A program made the position numbers and the translations under genes. DNA of 35,586 bases from JACCXJ01 sp052387115 (lineage in GTDB: Bacteria; Pseudomonadota; Gammaproteobacteria; JACCXJ01). The DNA lies in assembly GCA_052387115.1 (NCBI GenBank), contig JBQTJM010000254.1:1-35586 (forward strand), read 5' to 3'. Position 1 is the first letter of the stretch, and every line of letters starts with the position of its first letter. Under the pieces are notes generated by a model, which saw only the letters and a list, made by a program, of their open reading frames with translations, did not search any database and was not told the origin of the DNA. Of the stretch, positions 1 to 12,700 are shown one piece after another.

Positions 1-1
1 T

Positions 2-409
2 TGGAGGCTGCTCACGACACTCCGACTGGTAGGGAATTACGGCTACCAAGAGTCAACCGACGAGACGACCCGCAAGGATGCAGGCAACGCTCCGCATCAT
101 CACGTTTATGTGCGTGCGGAGTGGGAGTTCCTCCCGGATTGGCAGTTGAGCCCTCAATTGAACTGGGTGGGCGATCGAGAGCGCGTCTTGGGGGACAACC
201 GGCCGGAGATCGCAGACTACAACACTGTAGACCTTACGATTCGGAGGAAAAATCTCCAAGGTCACTGGGACCTCGGCTGCTCCGTGCGGAATCTGTTTGA
301 TTCCGACGTGCGTGAGCCAAGCCCTGCGGGAAGTCCCGTGGCCGCGATACCCAATGACCTGCCGCTCGCGGGGCGGAGTGTCTATGGAGAGGTCCGGTTT
401 GAGTTTTAA
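2..409 (+). CDS. TonB-dependent receptor, C-terminal fragment (gene runs off the left edge)
   Basis: The reading frame is open from base 2 to the TAA at 407-409, about 135 residues, with no start in the window. Seen: alternating polar/hydrophobic strands typical of an outer-membrane beta-barrel, a segment around YNTVDLTIRR followed by a CSVRNLFDSDVREPSP-like stretch, and a terminal VRFEF ending in phenylalanine, the usual barrel-assembly signal. The pattern 'V-RNLFD..VREPS' near the end is typical of TonB-dependent receptors, which import siderophores, cobalamin or other scarce ligands using proton-motive force. The substrate cannot be told because plug and most of the barrel are missing. It ends 38 bases before a substrate-binding protein gene on the same strand, so the two are probably co-transcribed. 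Confidence 0.75.
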   Translation, partial: WRLLTTLRLVGNYGYQESTDETTRKDAGNAPHHHVYVRAEWEFLPDWQLSPQLNWVGDRERVLGDNRPEIADYNTVDLTIRRKNLQGHWDLGCSVRNLFDSDVREPSPAGSPVAAIPNDLPLAGRSVYGEVRFEF

Positions 410-447
410 GCTCTGACGCAGTTAATCTGTGAGCCGGGATGTAACAG

Positions 448-1416
448 TTGAGATCAAAAAACACAAAGAGTATCTTGCCTGTCGCTCTTTGGTTCGTATT
501 GGCTATATCGCTAGCGTTTGGCGTTCCAGCGGCTGCTCCGGCCGAAGCGACCGCCGTTGCGGTGCTCTATCCCGAAATCCGCGAACCGTACCGAAGCGTC
601 TTCCTGAACATCGTCAAGGGCATCGAGGATAGCATCAAGGGTACGGTCAAGCAGTATGTGCTGGAGGAGGGCGACAGTCTATCAGCCCTCAAGAACCGGC
701 TGGACAGCGAGCACGTTCAGGTTGTGATCGCCCTTGGCACAAGCGGACTGGCGGCAGCACAGCAACTGCCGGATCAGTTGCGAATAGTCGTCGGGGCGGT
801 ACTCATGCCGCCCACTGAGAACGTCCGCGGAGTTACCGGGATCACGCTTGCTCCGGACCCGGAGATGCTCTTCGATCGGCTCAAGCTGCTGGCCCCGGGC
901 GTACAGCGTGTCACGGTCGTCTATAGTCAACAGCGCAATGAGTGGTTGATCGAGCGGGCCCGGAAGGCCGCGAGAACCCGAGCCCTCGATCTCAACGCGC
1001 TTCCCGCTCCGGATATTCGCGCGTCGGCCATCATATACCGCGACGTGCTCAATAAGCTCGAGCATGCGTCCGAAGCCATCTGGCTGCCGCAGGACGATGC
1101 GACTGTGGATGAGAGCGCGATTTTGCCGCTGATACTCAAGGAGGCCTGGGACAGAAACCTCATAGTGATTTCCAGTAACGCGGCCCATGTCAAGAAAGGC
1201 GCTCTTATGGCCCTGTACCCGGATAACGTGGGTTTGGGTCGCAGTCTCGCAGCACTAGCCCTAGACCGCACACAGATCAGCGGCCTGAAGAGTTCCGGCA
1301 TGTTGCCGCTACGCGACCTACTAGTCGCGGTGAACGTTCGGACTGCGGAGCACCTGGGCCTCGATCTCATGAGCCGGGGCAAGCAGGATTTTGACCTTAT
1401 ATTTCCGTCACCATAG
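448..1416 (+). CDS. Periplasmic substrate-binding protein of the ABC_sub_bind (PF04392-like) family
   Basis: 322 residues from a TTG start, with GGGA at 436-439 as a modest ribosome site; no ATG or GTG lies in a better position. Residues 10-33 form a hydrophobic signal peptide ending near AAAPAEA, so the product should be periplasmic. The body shows family-like segments: AVLYPEIREPYRSVF, VVIALGTSGLAAA, AIWLPQDDATVDES, VISSNAAHVKKGAL and ALYPDNVGLGRSLA, which resemble the TrpX-like/PF04392 solute-binding family. No ABC permease or ATPase gene is visible nearby. It sits between a TonB receptor and a hybrid sensor kinase whose start is only 14 bases downstream. That context suggests a sensing role, presenting ligand to the kinase, rather than transport. 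This is inference; the ligand is unknown. Confidence 0.8.
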   Translation: MRSKNTKSILPVALWFVLAISLAFGVPAAAPAEATAVAVLYPEIREPYRSVFLNIVKGIEDSIKGTVKQYVLEEGDSLSALKNRLDSEHVQVVIALGTSGLAAAQQLPDQLRIVVGAVLMPPTENVRGVTGITLAPDPEMLFDRLKLLAPGVQRVTVVYSQQRNEWLIERARKAARTRALDLNALPAPDIRASAIIYRDVLNKLEHASEAIWLPQDDATVDESAILPLILKEAWDRNLIVISSNAAHVKKGALMALYPDNVGLGRSLAALALDRTQISGLKSSGMLPLRDLLVAVNVRTAEHLGLDLMSRGKQDFDLIFPSP

Positions 1417-1430
1417 GGGCCGATCCGGAG

Positions 1431-4400
1431 ATGAGAGTACCGTCATGCAAATTTGCAGCGCGTGCGAGTTTTCGGCGCCAGCTAATACTCATCTTCACCA
1501 TCGGCATCATCTTCCTGGCCTTGGCCTCATCGGTCGCGACTTCCACGTTATCAAGCCGCACCGTTCGCGCCATGCTCATCGAACAAGGGCGTCAGGCGGC
1601 CCAGAACTTTGCGACACAAAGCACGCTCGCAGTACTCTACCACAGTAAGGATAACGCCAAGGACCCGGCACGGACGACACTGGCCTTCCCGGACGTCCGC
1701 GGCGTGGCAATCTACGATCTCCAGGAGCAGCTCCTGTTCGCAGAGGGTCAAGAAGCGTTACCTCCAGCCAACGACCTACAGTGGTCGGGACACCTGGAGT
1801 TAGACGGGGAAACGCGTGAATCTTGGTATTTCGTCGCGCCGGTTCATGCGCATCGGGGCGGGCTTGACCAGGAACCGTCACCATTTGCAGTTGGCTCGCC
1901 CGCCCCAGAGCTGATTGGCTTCGTACGTGTGGTGATGACTAAGGAAGCTTTGCAGGCGATCACAAGAGAAATCCTCAGCACGAACCTAATAGTGTCCGTT
2001 GCGCTGGCACTGGGGCTCCTTGTGTTCCTGCTTGCGATTACCACGCGTCTGACCACACCGCTGGGAAACCTGGCCAACATGATGAGGCGAGCGGCGCTTG
2101 GCGACAAGCGGATGCGTGCAGAGGTGCGAGGCCCGAAGGATATCATCGAGATGGAAAACGCCTTCAATACCATGATGACGGTTCTGGAGGCGCGGGAACG
2201 GCAACTCGAGGAGACTCGTGATGCGGCACTCGAATCGGCCCGAGTGAAGGGAGAATTTGCCGCAAACGTGAGCCACGAGCTTCGCACACCGCTGAGCGGG
2301 GTGCTCGGAATGCTGGAGTTACTGCACGACATGGGGCTGACAACCAAGCAGCGCGAGTACGTGGAGGTGGCGCAGAATGCCGGTGAATCCTTGCTGGTTC
2401 TGATCGAGGACGTACTGGATTTTTCTCGAATCGATTCGGGGAAGCTCGAGTTGCAGCCGATAGAGTTTCGTTTGTCGGAAACCCTGGACGACGTAGTGGG
2501 CTTGCTCGCCGGGCAGGCTCAACGCAAGGGTTTCGATTTGGGCTACTTGATCGCGGACGACATTCCTGAAACGGTACGGGGAGAACCTGGCCGCATACGA
2601 CAGGTTTTGATCAATCTCGTTGGCAACGCCGTGAAGTTCACAGAGCAAGGCGAGGTAGCGGTTAGGGTCGAGGTGGTCAATGATTCCATTGACAAGACCT
2701 TGCTGCGCTTCGAGGTGCGGGACACCGGTATCGGTATTCCCCCTGAGGCTCAGCAGCGGATCTTCGAGGCGTTTATGCAAGCGGATGGTTCCACCACTCG
2801 CAAATATGGCGGCGCAGGTCTGGGGTTAGCCATCTGCCGCCAGCTTGTCAATTTCATGGGGGGCGAGATCGGTGTGGAAAGTGAGCCGGGAGAAGGGAGC
2901 ACGTTCTGGTTCACGGCACCGCTGCAGAAGGTTATGCAGGCATCTGTGGGCGGCAACGTGAACCGCACAGCGATCACTGGACTGCGGCTTTTGATCGTTG
3001 ACGACGGTGAGATTAGCCGTCGTTTCCTTGAGCAGACCTTCCGCGAGTGGGGGCTCTACCACGCGAGCGCCGTAAACGGTCTGCAGGCCTTGGAGATGCT
3101 ACGCAGTGCCGCGACAGAGCATACCCCGTACGACTGTGCTGTGGTCGATCAGCGGATGCGAGGAATGAATGGTGCTGACCTCGCTTTCGACATTGCTAGA
3201 GATCCAGCGATCGCCCAGGTCAAGGTGATCGTGATGACTAATCAGCGACAACTTGGACGCAACGACACACGTTCAGCCAACGTCGTGGCATGTGTCACCA
3301 AGCCTGTGCGTCAGTCACAGTTGTATAACTGTATCGCCACCATTGCCAAACAGCCTAAGGATCCTAGACCGGAGCCTGTTCCGGCAGCGACGGACCAACC
3401 GAAAGTCTATTTGGGCACCCGAATTCTGGTCGTCGAGGACAACCGCGCCAACCAACAGGTGGCGATCGGGATGCTAGAGCGACTCGGCTGCCAAGTGGGA
3501 GCCGCCGCCACTGGACAGGAGGCAATCGACCTCGCGGTACGCCGATCTTACGATCTGATACTCATGGATTGTCACATGCCTGAGATGGATGGGTATGAGG
3601 CGACCCGGCGGATCCGGGCCGTTGAAGCGGGTAGCGGACATATCCCAATCGTCGCGATGACAGCAAACGTCCGCAAGGGTGACAGTGACCTGTGCCTAGC
3701 GGCGGGCATGGACGATTATCTGTCGAAGCCCCTCAGGCTGGAGGCGCTGCGCAGCAAACTGCAGAGATGGCTGGTTGGCGGCAAAGCGGGCATCGAGGTC
3801 ACAGCGGAGACAGACGATGCGCTTAGCAAACCAGGCGTTGCGGGCCCGGACGAGACGCTGGATCCCGCGGTCCTTGGCGATCTCCGCGACAGCATTGGTG
3901 GTGCGTTCTTCCGCATGATCGAAGTGTTTCTGGAAGACAGTCCAAGCTATCTGCGAGCGCTGGAAACGGCGACCGCAAAGAGCGACGCTCGAGCACTTGG
4001 GGACGCGGCACACACCATAAAAGGCAGTGGGAAGAACTTAGGGGCGAACCGCCTTGTTGCCGTTGCCAAGCAACTCGAAGATTTAGGTCGCGCCGGATCA
4101 ACAGACGGCGCGTCCGATCTGCTGGTGGCGCTGGTTACCGAGTACAAGCTTGTCAAAGCAGCCCTGCAACGTGAGATCCAGCCAGGTGGGGGCGGATCGG
4201 CCTCGGAGGAGCTAGATCGGCCACGCATTATTATTGTGGATGACGACCGGGGTATGCGCTTGGCGCTGCGGAAGGTGCTCGAGGAGGATGGCTATAGGAT
4301 CGACGAAGCAGGACATGGCGCCCAGGCACTGGCCCTGTGCGAGCAACAAATGCCGGATCTGGTCCTGATGGATGCGATGATGCCGGAAATGGACGGATTT

Positions 4401-5996
4401 ACGGCCTGCACGCGCATGCGGGATCTGCCACAGGGCGCGCATACCCCCGTCTTGATTATTACTTCGCTGGACGATCAAAGCTCGATCGATCGCGCCTTTG
4501 CGGCGGGTGCCACCGATTACATCCCAAAGCCCGTGCACTTTGCAGTGCTGCGCAAGCGAGTCACCCGCCTGGTCGAGGCTAGCCGTGCAGGAACACATGT
4601 GCGCCGCCTCGCCTTTCAGGATACATTGACCGGGTTGCCGAACCGAGCCTCGTTCAAAGAACGCCTCGAAGCCGTGCTGAGCCGGTCTCGCCATGAACGC
4701 CAAATACATGCGATCTTATTTCTTGATTTAGATCGATTCAAACTAGTAAATGATACGCTGGGCCACGAGGTGGGGGACCTGCTCTTGAAGGCGGCCGCCG
4801 AACGGATCTTGGGATGTGTTCGATCGGTCGACATGGTGGCTAGGCTCGGCGGCGACGAGTTCACAGTCATCTTGGAAAACATTGGTTCAACTAAGGTCGC
4901 CGCCAGCGTGGCGGAAAAGATATGCAAGGTCATCTCGAACCCTTTCGCGTTCATGGGCCAGACAGTGTATGTCAGTACCAGCATCGGGATCTCGATGTAT
5001 CCAACCGACGGCAAGGATGGTGGCACGCTGGTCAAGCACGCGGATATGGCGATGTTCCGCGCCAAGGAAGATGGGAACAACGCGCGGTTCTACGAAGACA
5101 GCATGGGGGTCGGGATCGCCAAGCGCTTGGCATTGGAGAGCGACCTTCGGCGGGTGCTGGATCGGGAAGAGCTGGTGTTGCACTACCAGGCGCAAGTGGA
5201 CCTCAAGACGGAGAAGATCATAGGCATGGAAGCGCTGGTCCGCTGGCAGCACCCGGAACATGGGCTCGTGTCACCGGCCCGATTCATACCCCTGGCCGAG
5301 GAAACCGGCCTGATCGTTCCCATAGGGCAGTGGGTGCTCCGGACGGCTTGCGCCCAAAACAAAGCTTGGCAGGAGGCGGGATTGGCGCGGATCTCCGTGG
5401 CGGTGAATCTCTCGGCTCGCCAGCTCGGCCAGTGCGACCTCGACCGCACCATCGCAAAAATATTGAGCGACACTGGCCTGGAACCGCAGTTCCTGGAGCT
5501 GGAGCTCACGGAAAGCGCGGTGATGCGCGACCAGGAAGAAATGCTGGGTAGACTGCGTCGCTTGAAAGAGCTGGGGGTTCTGATTTCCATCGATGATTTC
5601 GGTACGGGTTACTCGAGTCTGAATTATCTCAGGCACTTTCCTTTTGACAAGCTGAAGATCGACCAGTCCTTCATTCGCAATGTCACCAGCAATCCGGATG
5701 ATGCGGCTATCATACTCACCATCATTAACATGGCACACACCTTAAAACTGCGGGTGATCGCGGAAGGTGTGGAAACTGAAGGACAGCTTCGGTATCTCCG
5801 GCTTCATGGTTGCCATGAAGTCCAAGGTTATTATTTCAGCAGACCGGTGGCGGCCGAGGAGGCTACGCGGCTAATTCGCGGGGACAGGCGGCTGACAGGG
5901 CAAGCGATTAAAGAGGCTTCGCCTCAGACCGGTGAGTTGCATGTCGTGGGCTCGACGGTGCTGCATCATAGGAGGAGAGGCTCCGGTCGACGGTGA
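1431..5996 (+). CDS. Giant hybrid histidine kinase: HAMP-HisKA-HATPase-REC-REC-Hpt-REC-GGDEF-EAL
   Basis: 1521 residues, ATG start preceded by CGGAG. Inner-membrane sensor: TM1 about 18-38, periplasmic domain about 39-183, TM2 about 186-206, HAMP about 206-258 and a coiled coil leading into HisKA with phospho-accepting His282 (SHELRTP). The HATPase has the DTGIGI and GAGLGL boxes. Three receiver domains follow: REC1 (D524/D525, D573, later TKP), REC2 (E669/D670, D713) and REC3 (D937/D938, D981). An Hpt domain with His861 (AHTIKGSG) lies between REC2 and REC3. GGDEF is canonical at 1140-1144, with an inhibitory-site motif RSVD exactly five residues upstream. EAL has E1267-A-L, DDFGTGYSS from D1388, KIDQSF and EGVET, so all key residues look present. 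The chain can in principle run His-Asp-His-Asp and then set c-di-GMP synthesis or breakdown. Input is probably the adjacent substrate-binding protein (inference). Whether cyclase or phosphodiesterase dominates cannot be told. Confidence 0.95.
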   Translation: MRVPSCKFAARASFRRQLILIFTIGIIFLALASSVATSTLSSRTVRAMLIEQGRQAAQNFATQSTLAVLYHSKDNAKDPARTTLAFPDVRGVAIYDLQEQLLFAEGQEALPPANDLQWSGHLELDGETRESWYFVAPVHAHRGGLDQEPSPFAVGSPAPELIGFVRVVMTKEALQAITREILSTNLIVSVALALGLLVFLLAITTRLTTPLGNLANMMRRAALGDKRMRAEVRGPKDIIEMENAFNTMMTVLEARERQLEETRDAALESARVKGEFAANVSHELRTPLSGVLGMLELLHDMGLTTKQREYVEVAQNAGESLLVLIEDVLDFSRIDSGKLELQPIEFRLSETLDDVVGLLAGQAQRKGFDLGYLIADDIPETVRGEPGRIRQVLINLVGNAVKFTEQGEVAVRVEVVNDSIDKTLLRFEVRDTGIGIPPEAQQRIFEAFMQADGSTTRKYGGAGLGLAICRQLVNFMGGEIGVESEPGEGSTFWFTAPLQKVMQASVGGNVNRTAITGLRLLIVDDGEISRRFLEQTFREWGLYHASAVNGLQALEMLRSAATEHTPYDCAVVDQRMRGMNGADLAFDIARDPAIAQVKVIVMTNQRQLGRNDTRSANVVACVTKPVRQSQLYNCIATIAKQPKDPRPEPVPAATDQPKVYLGTRILVVEDNRANQQVAIGMLERLGCQVGAAATGQEAIDLAVRRSYDLILMDCHMPEMDGYEATRRIRAVEAGSGHIPIVAMTANVRKGDSDLCLAAGMDDYLSKPLRLEALRSKLQRWLVGGKAGIEVTAETDDALSKPGVAGPDETLDPAVLGDLRDSIGGAFFRMIEVFLEDSPSYLRALETATAKSDARALGDAAHTIKGSGKNLGANRLVAVAKQLEDLGRAGSTDGASDLLVALVTEYKLVKAALQREIQPGGGGSASEELDRPRIIIVDDDRGMRLALRKVLEEDGYRIDEAGHGAQALALCEQQMPDLVLMDAMMPEMDGFTACTRMRDLPQGAHTPVLIITSLDDQSSIDRAFAAGATDYIPKPVHFAVLRKRVTRLVEASRAGTHVRRLAFQDTLTGLPNRASFKERLEAVLSRSRHERQIHAILFLDLDRFKLVNDTLGHEVGDLLLKAAAERILGCVRSVDMVARLGGDEFTVILENIGSTKVAASVAEKICKVISNPFAFMGQTVYVSTSIGISMYPTDGKDGGTLVKHADMAMFRAKEDGNNARFYEDSMGVGIAKRLALESDLRRVLDREELVLHYQAQVDLKTEKIIGMEALVRWQHPEHGLVSPARFIPLAEETGLIVPIGQWVLRTACAQNKAWQEAGLARISVAVNLSARQLGQCDLDRTIAKILSDTGLEPQFLELELTESAVMRDQEEMLGRLRRLKELGVLISIDDFGTGYSSLNYLRHFPFDKLKIDQSFIRNVTSNPDDAAIILTIINMAHTLKLRVIAEGVETEGQLRYLRLHGCHEVQGYYFSRPVAAEEATRLIRGDRRLTGQAIKEASPQTGELHVVGSTVLHHRRRGSGRR

Positions 5997-6379
5997 AGAG
6001 CTGCACGCAGTTGTTGCCAATGATGCAGGCCGCCTAGCTCCGCGCCGGCTCTCAAGCCTTCGGGGCGGTGGGGAAGCCGCGAGACCCCCTCTCCGCACCG
6101 GCCCAGGAACACCTCGACTCGCCGTGGTGCCGGAACGCCGCCGGTATTCGCTGCAGGACCTCTTCCAGAGGCCGGCGAGTCCATGCAAGCCGACGGGCGT
6201 CCCGGACCCTTCGGTACCATTCGCCCGCCGGCCGTCGCGATGGTCGTAAGAACGGGATTGACGCGGCGGAATGTGACAAATTGTCGCAGGGCCCGGTCCC
6301 GTGGGCTGACTTCCCTTTCGACTCCCGACCGGAATACCGCATAATGGCGGGGAGCCATTGCCAACCCGGGGGGGACACC
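5997..6379 (+). other. Intergenic region with possible acnA control sequences
   Basis: No convincing gene: the reading frames here are extensions or antisense of neighbours. An odd-centred inverted repeat, GACAA-A-TTGTC, lies at 6275-6285, about 95 bases before the acnA start, and could be a regulator site. A CATAAT at 6340-6345 could be a -10 box, but no good -35 box accompanies it. No clear terminator for the kinase gene was found. Confidence 0.35.
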
Positions 6380-9118
<2,739 letters not shown>

Positions 9119-9148
9119 ACGAGGCACGGCCATAAATCGCCTCCCTAA

Positions 9149-9191
9149 ATCCCCTCATGGGATCAAAAAGTAGGGTGAGGGGATCAAAAAG
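9149..9191. repeat. Short palindromic repeat downstream of acnA
   Basis: ATCCCCTCA (9149-9157) is matched by its exact complement TGAGGGGAT (9176-9184). Overlapping this, GGGATCAAAAAG occurs twice (9159-9170 and 9180-9191). The stem is not followed by a T-run on either strand, so it looks like a REP-type palindrome rather than a classical terminator. Confidence 0.5.
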
Positions 9192-9227
9192 GGCGTTTCG
9201 TGACCGCGCATGGCATAGCTTAATTCC

Positions 9228-9662
9228 GTGCCGGCCGAGGACTCGGCGTTCGGGCCCTGGGCGCTCTTCGTCAGCGCCTTCGTCTCGGCGACCCTCGCGC
9301 CGGGCGGCTCGGAGGCGGTGCTGGCCTGGCTCGTGGCCCAGACCGGGCACGATCCGATGTGGCTGCTCGCCGTCGCCACGGCGGGCAATACCCTGGGCGC
9401 CGTGAGCACCTGGCTCCTCGGCCGGCTCGCGGCGCTCGGCTATCCCCTCGAACGCTTCATGAAGGACCGGAGCGAAAAGGCCCTGGCCCTCGTGCAACGC
9501 TGGGGCACTTGGTCTCTCCTTCTATCCTGGCTCCCGTTGGTGGGCGACGGCCTGTGCCTCGCGGCCGGGTGGCTGCGACTCCCCTTCCTCGCATGCCTCG
9601 CGGCCATCACCGCGGGCAAGCTCCTACGCTATGCGGCGGTGGTATACGCGTTCTTGCCGTGA
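9228..9662 (+). CDS. YqaA/DedA-like small inner-membrane protein
   Basis: 144 residues from a GTG start; no strong ribosome site is visible, and the next in-frame candidate would cut into the first membrane helix. Hydrophobic helices lie at about 9-35, 44-66, 90-110 and 118-142. The segments SATLAPGGSEAVLAWLV, ATAGNTLGAVSTWLLGR, LLSWLPLVGDGLCLAAGWLR and AGKLLRYAAV match the pattern of the YqaA branch of the SNARE-associated/VTT (DedA) superfamily. DedA relatives handle lipid-carrier or phospholipid traffic, but the role of YqaA proteins is not established. The gene is convergent with the DUF748 gene, 83 bases apart, with a GC-rich hairpin (9689-9710) lacking a T-run between them. Confidence 0.8.
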   Translation: MPAEDSAFGPWALFVSAFVSATLAPGGSEAVLAWLVAQTGHDPMWLLAVATAGNTLGAVSTWLLGRLAALGYPLERFMKDRSEKALALVQRWGTWSLLLSWLPLVGDGLCLAAGWLRLPFLACLAAITAGKLLRYAAVVYAFLP

Positions 9663-9745
9663 AAATCGCGTCGTTAGCGAGAACAGGGCGCGGCAACGCT
9701 CTTCGCCGCGGGGCTCGGGCTGGACGCGAGTGCGCCTACACCTAA

Positions 9746-12700
9746 CTAATGGCGCGGTTTCTCCGTGCCTTCAAGTGCTCCGAGCTCGAGTTTTGTTGGG
9801 ACGCTATCCGACTGGGTATCTGGGACCTGCTCGATTTCGCCGGCGGAGGCACGAGATGGATCGAACCCAGCTTGGCCGGTCAGTTCCTTGATAACCGCTG
9901 TAGCACGCCGCACAGCCAAAGCTTCAAGGTCGCCCGTTGCCAACGGAGCCTTTTCTATCAGGTGCTGGAATAATTTTTCGTAGAAATCGACGTCCTCGCT
10001 AGCTCGGCCCATCAGTGACAAGATCGCGCTGACCCTTTTTGGCTTCTTACCTTCAGATTTTTCGTAGCTCGCCTCAAACGCCTCGATGGCATCTTTGCCG
10101 TCGCGTTCGTCGGACAACGCCTCCAAGGCACGTTGCGTCTCGGCGTTGTCGACGGCCACGGGACCCGGGTCCTCGCCCGGTTGCAAGTCGACGTCGAGCT
10201 CTTGCGCCAAGGCGTGCCGCACCTGCATTGACCGGAGCGCCGCGCCATCGGCCACGGGGTCGTACGCCCCGCGTACCGTTAGCGCTAGCATCGGACGCTT
10301 AGTCAATGCCTCCGCTACTTTTGCGAGCTTTTCGCTCTCAGGTGGCGGGACCTTGTCGATACCCGGCCGGAACAGGACCGCGTCAATGCCCTCCTCCTCG
10401 CCGGCGAGGGCGCCGAGCGCCTTGAAGGGCGCGGTGACGGCGGTGGTGATGAGGTTGACGATCGCCTGCCAGACCAGGTGCCCAACGCTGAATTCAGGAT
10501 GGTCCACGTCACCTTCGACGGGCACGGACGCGTTGATCTTGCCCTCGCTGTCAGTGAGCAGCGCGATCGCGAGGTCGAGGGGCAAGCTTACCGCTTTCTG
10601 ACTCTCGACCTGCTCACCCAAGGTAAATTGATCGAGGATAATAGTGTTGTTGCTCGTCAACCTGCGATCCTCAACTTTGTATTCCAGATCCAGGTTCAGC
10701 TTTCCGGATAGGATCCTACGCCCGGCAAAAGTGCCGCTGTAGGGCGAAAGCGGTGACATCGCAACGTTGCGGAACACCACTTTAACATCGCTATAGATCG
10801 TAACCTGTAGCGGGCTTAATGACCCCTCCACGTTGACCTGGCCGTATTCGTCCACACGGCCCTCGAGCTTGACCCTGGTTCGGTTGGCAGGAGCCGACGA
10901 GATGCCGGTCACCGCGCCGGATAATTCGTGGATGCGGGCGGCGAACGGAAGAACCAGGCTTAAGTCGGCGAAATCGACCTTCGCCCGCTCGATCCGGACA
11001 CGCTCCACGGTCACTGGAATTGGATTGGCGGAATCGCTCTTTGGCTTTTCCGTCTTTGCCGGCTTCCCGGAAGATGGCGCGCCCTGCGGTTGGAAGGCAG
11101 CGGCGAGGTTCACGGTTTGATCCTTGAAGATCACGATCTTCGTGCCCGGCTCGACGAGTCGCACTTCCTTGATGGAGATCTTGTCGGGGCCGAGACCGAA
11201 GTCGATTCCGTCGGCAGACAGCGACTTCCAGGACAGGAAGGGCTTGGCGCTCTTGGATTCGTTTAGGAGCAGTTTATCGATGCTAAACGCACCCGCTGCC
11301 TTGAGTGAGGGACCGGTGGTCTTGGCTTGGCTATAATCAACCCGCATATCTGCGGAGACAGCGGCGCTCTCGAGTGTAAGCGCCGCGACCTGTGCGACCA
11401 GCGACTTCAGCGGGGTCAGATTCATGCCTTCGATCTTGACCTGCGCCTCGGCGCGATCAGCCTTTTGTGACAGTTGTCCCGTCGTGCTCAACGCACCGCC
11501 TTGTTTGATCTTGAGCTGCGCATCGAACGCGATGGGTGTCTGGCCGTCATTACTGATGTGCGTGAGCGCGACTTTCATGTCCTCTATGTCGTACGCAATC
11601 TCGGGCGATAAGCTCTGGTCGGCAAGCGCTATGCGAAACCCCTGGAGGTCGAGCGCCTTGAGCGCGAAGCGCCACGGGTTGCCTTCTTCCTTGTTCTCCG
11701 TTACGGCGATATCGATCTCCGGATGGACATTTTCGTGGTCCCGAGGTCCGAATAATTCAAGCCAACGGATTGTTTGATTCGCATCTCGGGCTATCTTGGC
11801 GCCGCCTCCCTGGAGGGCCACTCGTTGAATGGTGGCTTCCCGTTTCTCGAGATCCATTTGCCCGCCCTCGACCTTAATGGAATCCAAGGTCGCGAGCGAA
11901 TCGCTCTTACCTCGTTCAGCGATGGCAATGCGCTCAAGACTGGCGGTCAAGTCCCGGATCCGCGCCGTTGGTGCAGCGACGCCGCTCTCCACTTCCGCGC
12001 CAAGCCCCAGCTTGAAGGCCCCAACGGAGACCACGGAGGGTTTAGCGTGACTCGCATCGGCATACGTGATCCCGATGGCCGCTACCTTGAATGCTTCGAG
12101 CTTGACCCGCCAAGGCGCTTCGGGCGCACCGACCGAAGGCCCGGCTGCAGGCGGCGCGGGCCGCGGCGCATCGGTGGTAGCTTCCGCCTTCACCAACGTC
12201 TCCCAATTGGCGATGCCCTTCTCGTCGACGGACAGGGCGATGTGCCCGTTGAGCACGTTGAATGTCGGCACGGTCAGCTCCCGGCTCGCAAGGTTAAAGC
12301 GAGCCCCCGCGACCTCGATCGTGTCAAGGACGACGATCGGCCCTGACGCAGAGGGGGTAGACAGCCGCAATCCCTTCAATTTGACACCCATCTCGTTCAC
12401 GGTCAGGTCGGCCTTGGCTTGGTCATATTGGAAGCGGTAACGGGCTGTTGCGCCCACGTCCCCTAACGGTTCCGCCAGGTTCAACTGGTCACGGATGAAG
12501 CTCCAAGGCGTCGCTAGCTTGAAGCCCTCGAGTCGCACTTCGCCTTCCGATAGGATTGGGTTCAACGAGACACGGCCCTTCCATTCCACTACCCCGCCGT
12601 TGGCCAGTTTTGCCCTGATTACGTGAGACCCGCGGTGCTCAGGAAGCGTCGAGATTGCGTCGAGCTCCAAGTCGATCGGACTGACCGTTTCCGTGATCGG

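Noticed and set aside
9689..9710. Terminator between the YqaA-like gene and the DUF748 gene
   Set aside because: CGCGGC/GCCGCG can pair but no T-run follows on either strand.
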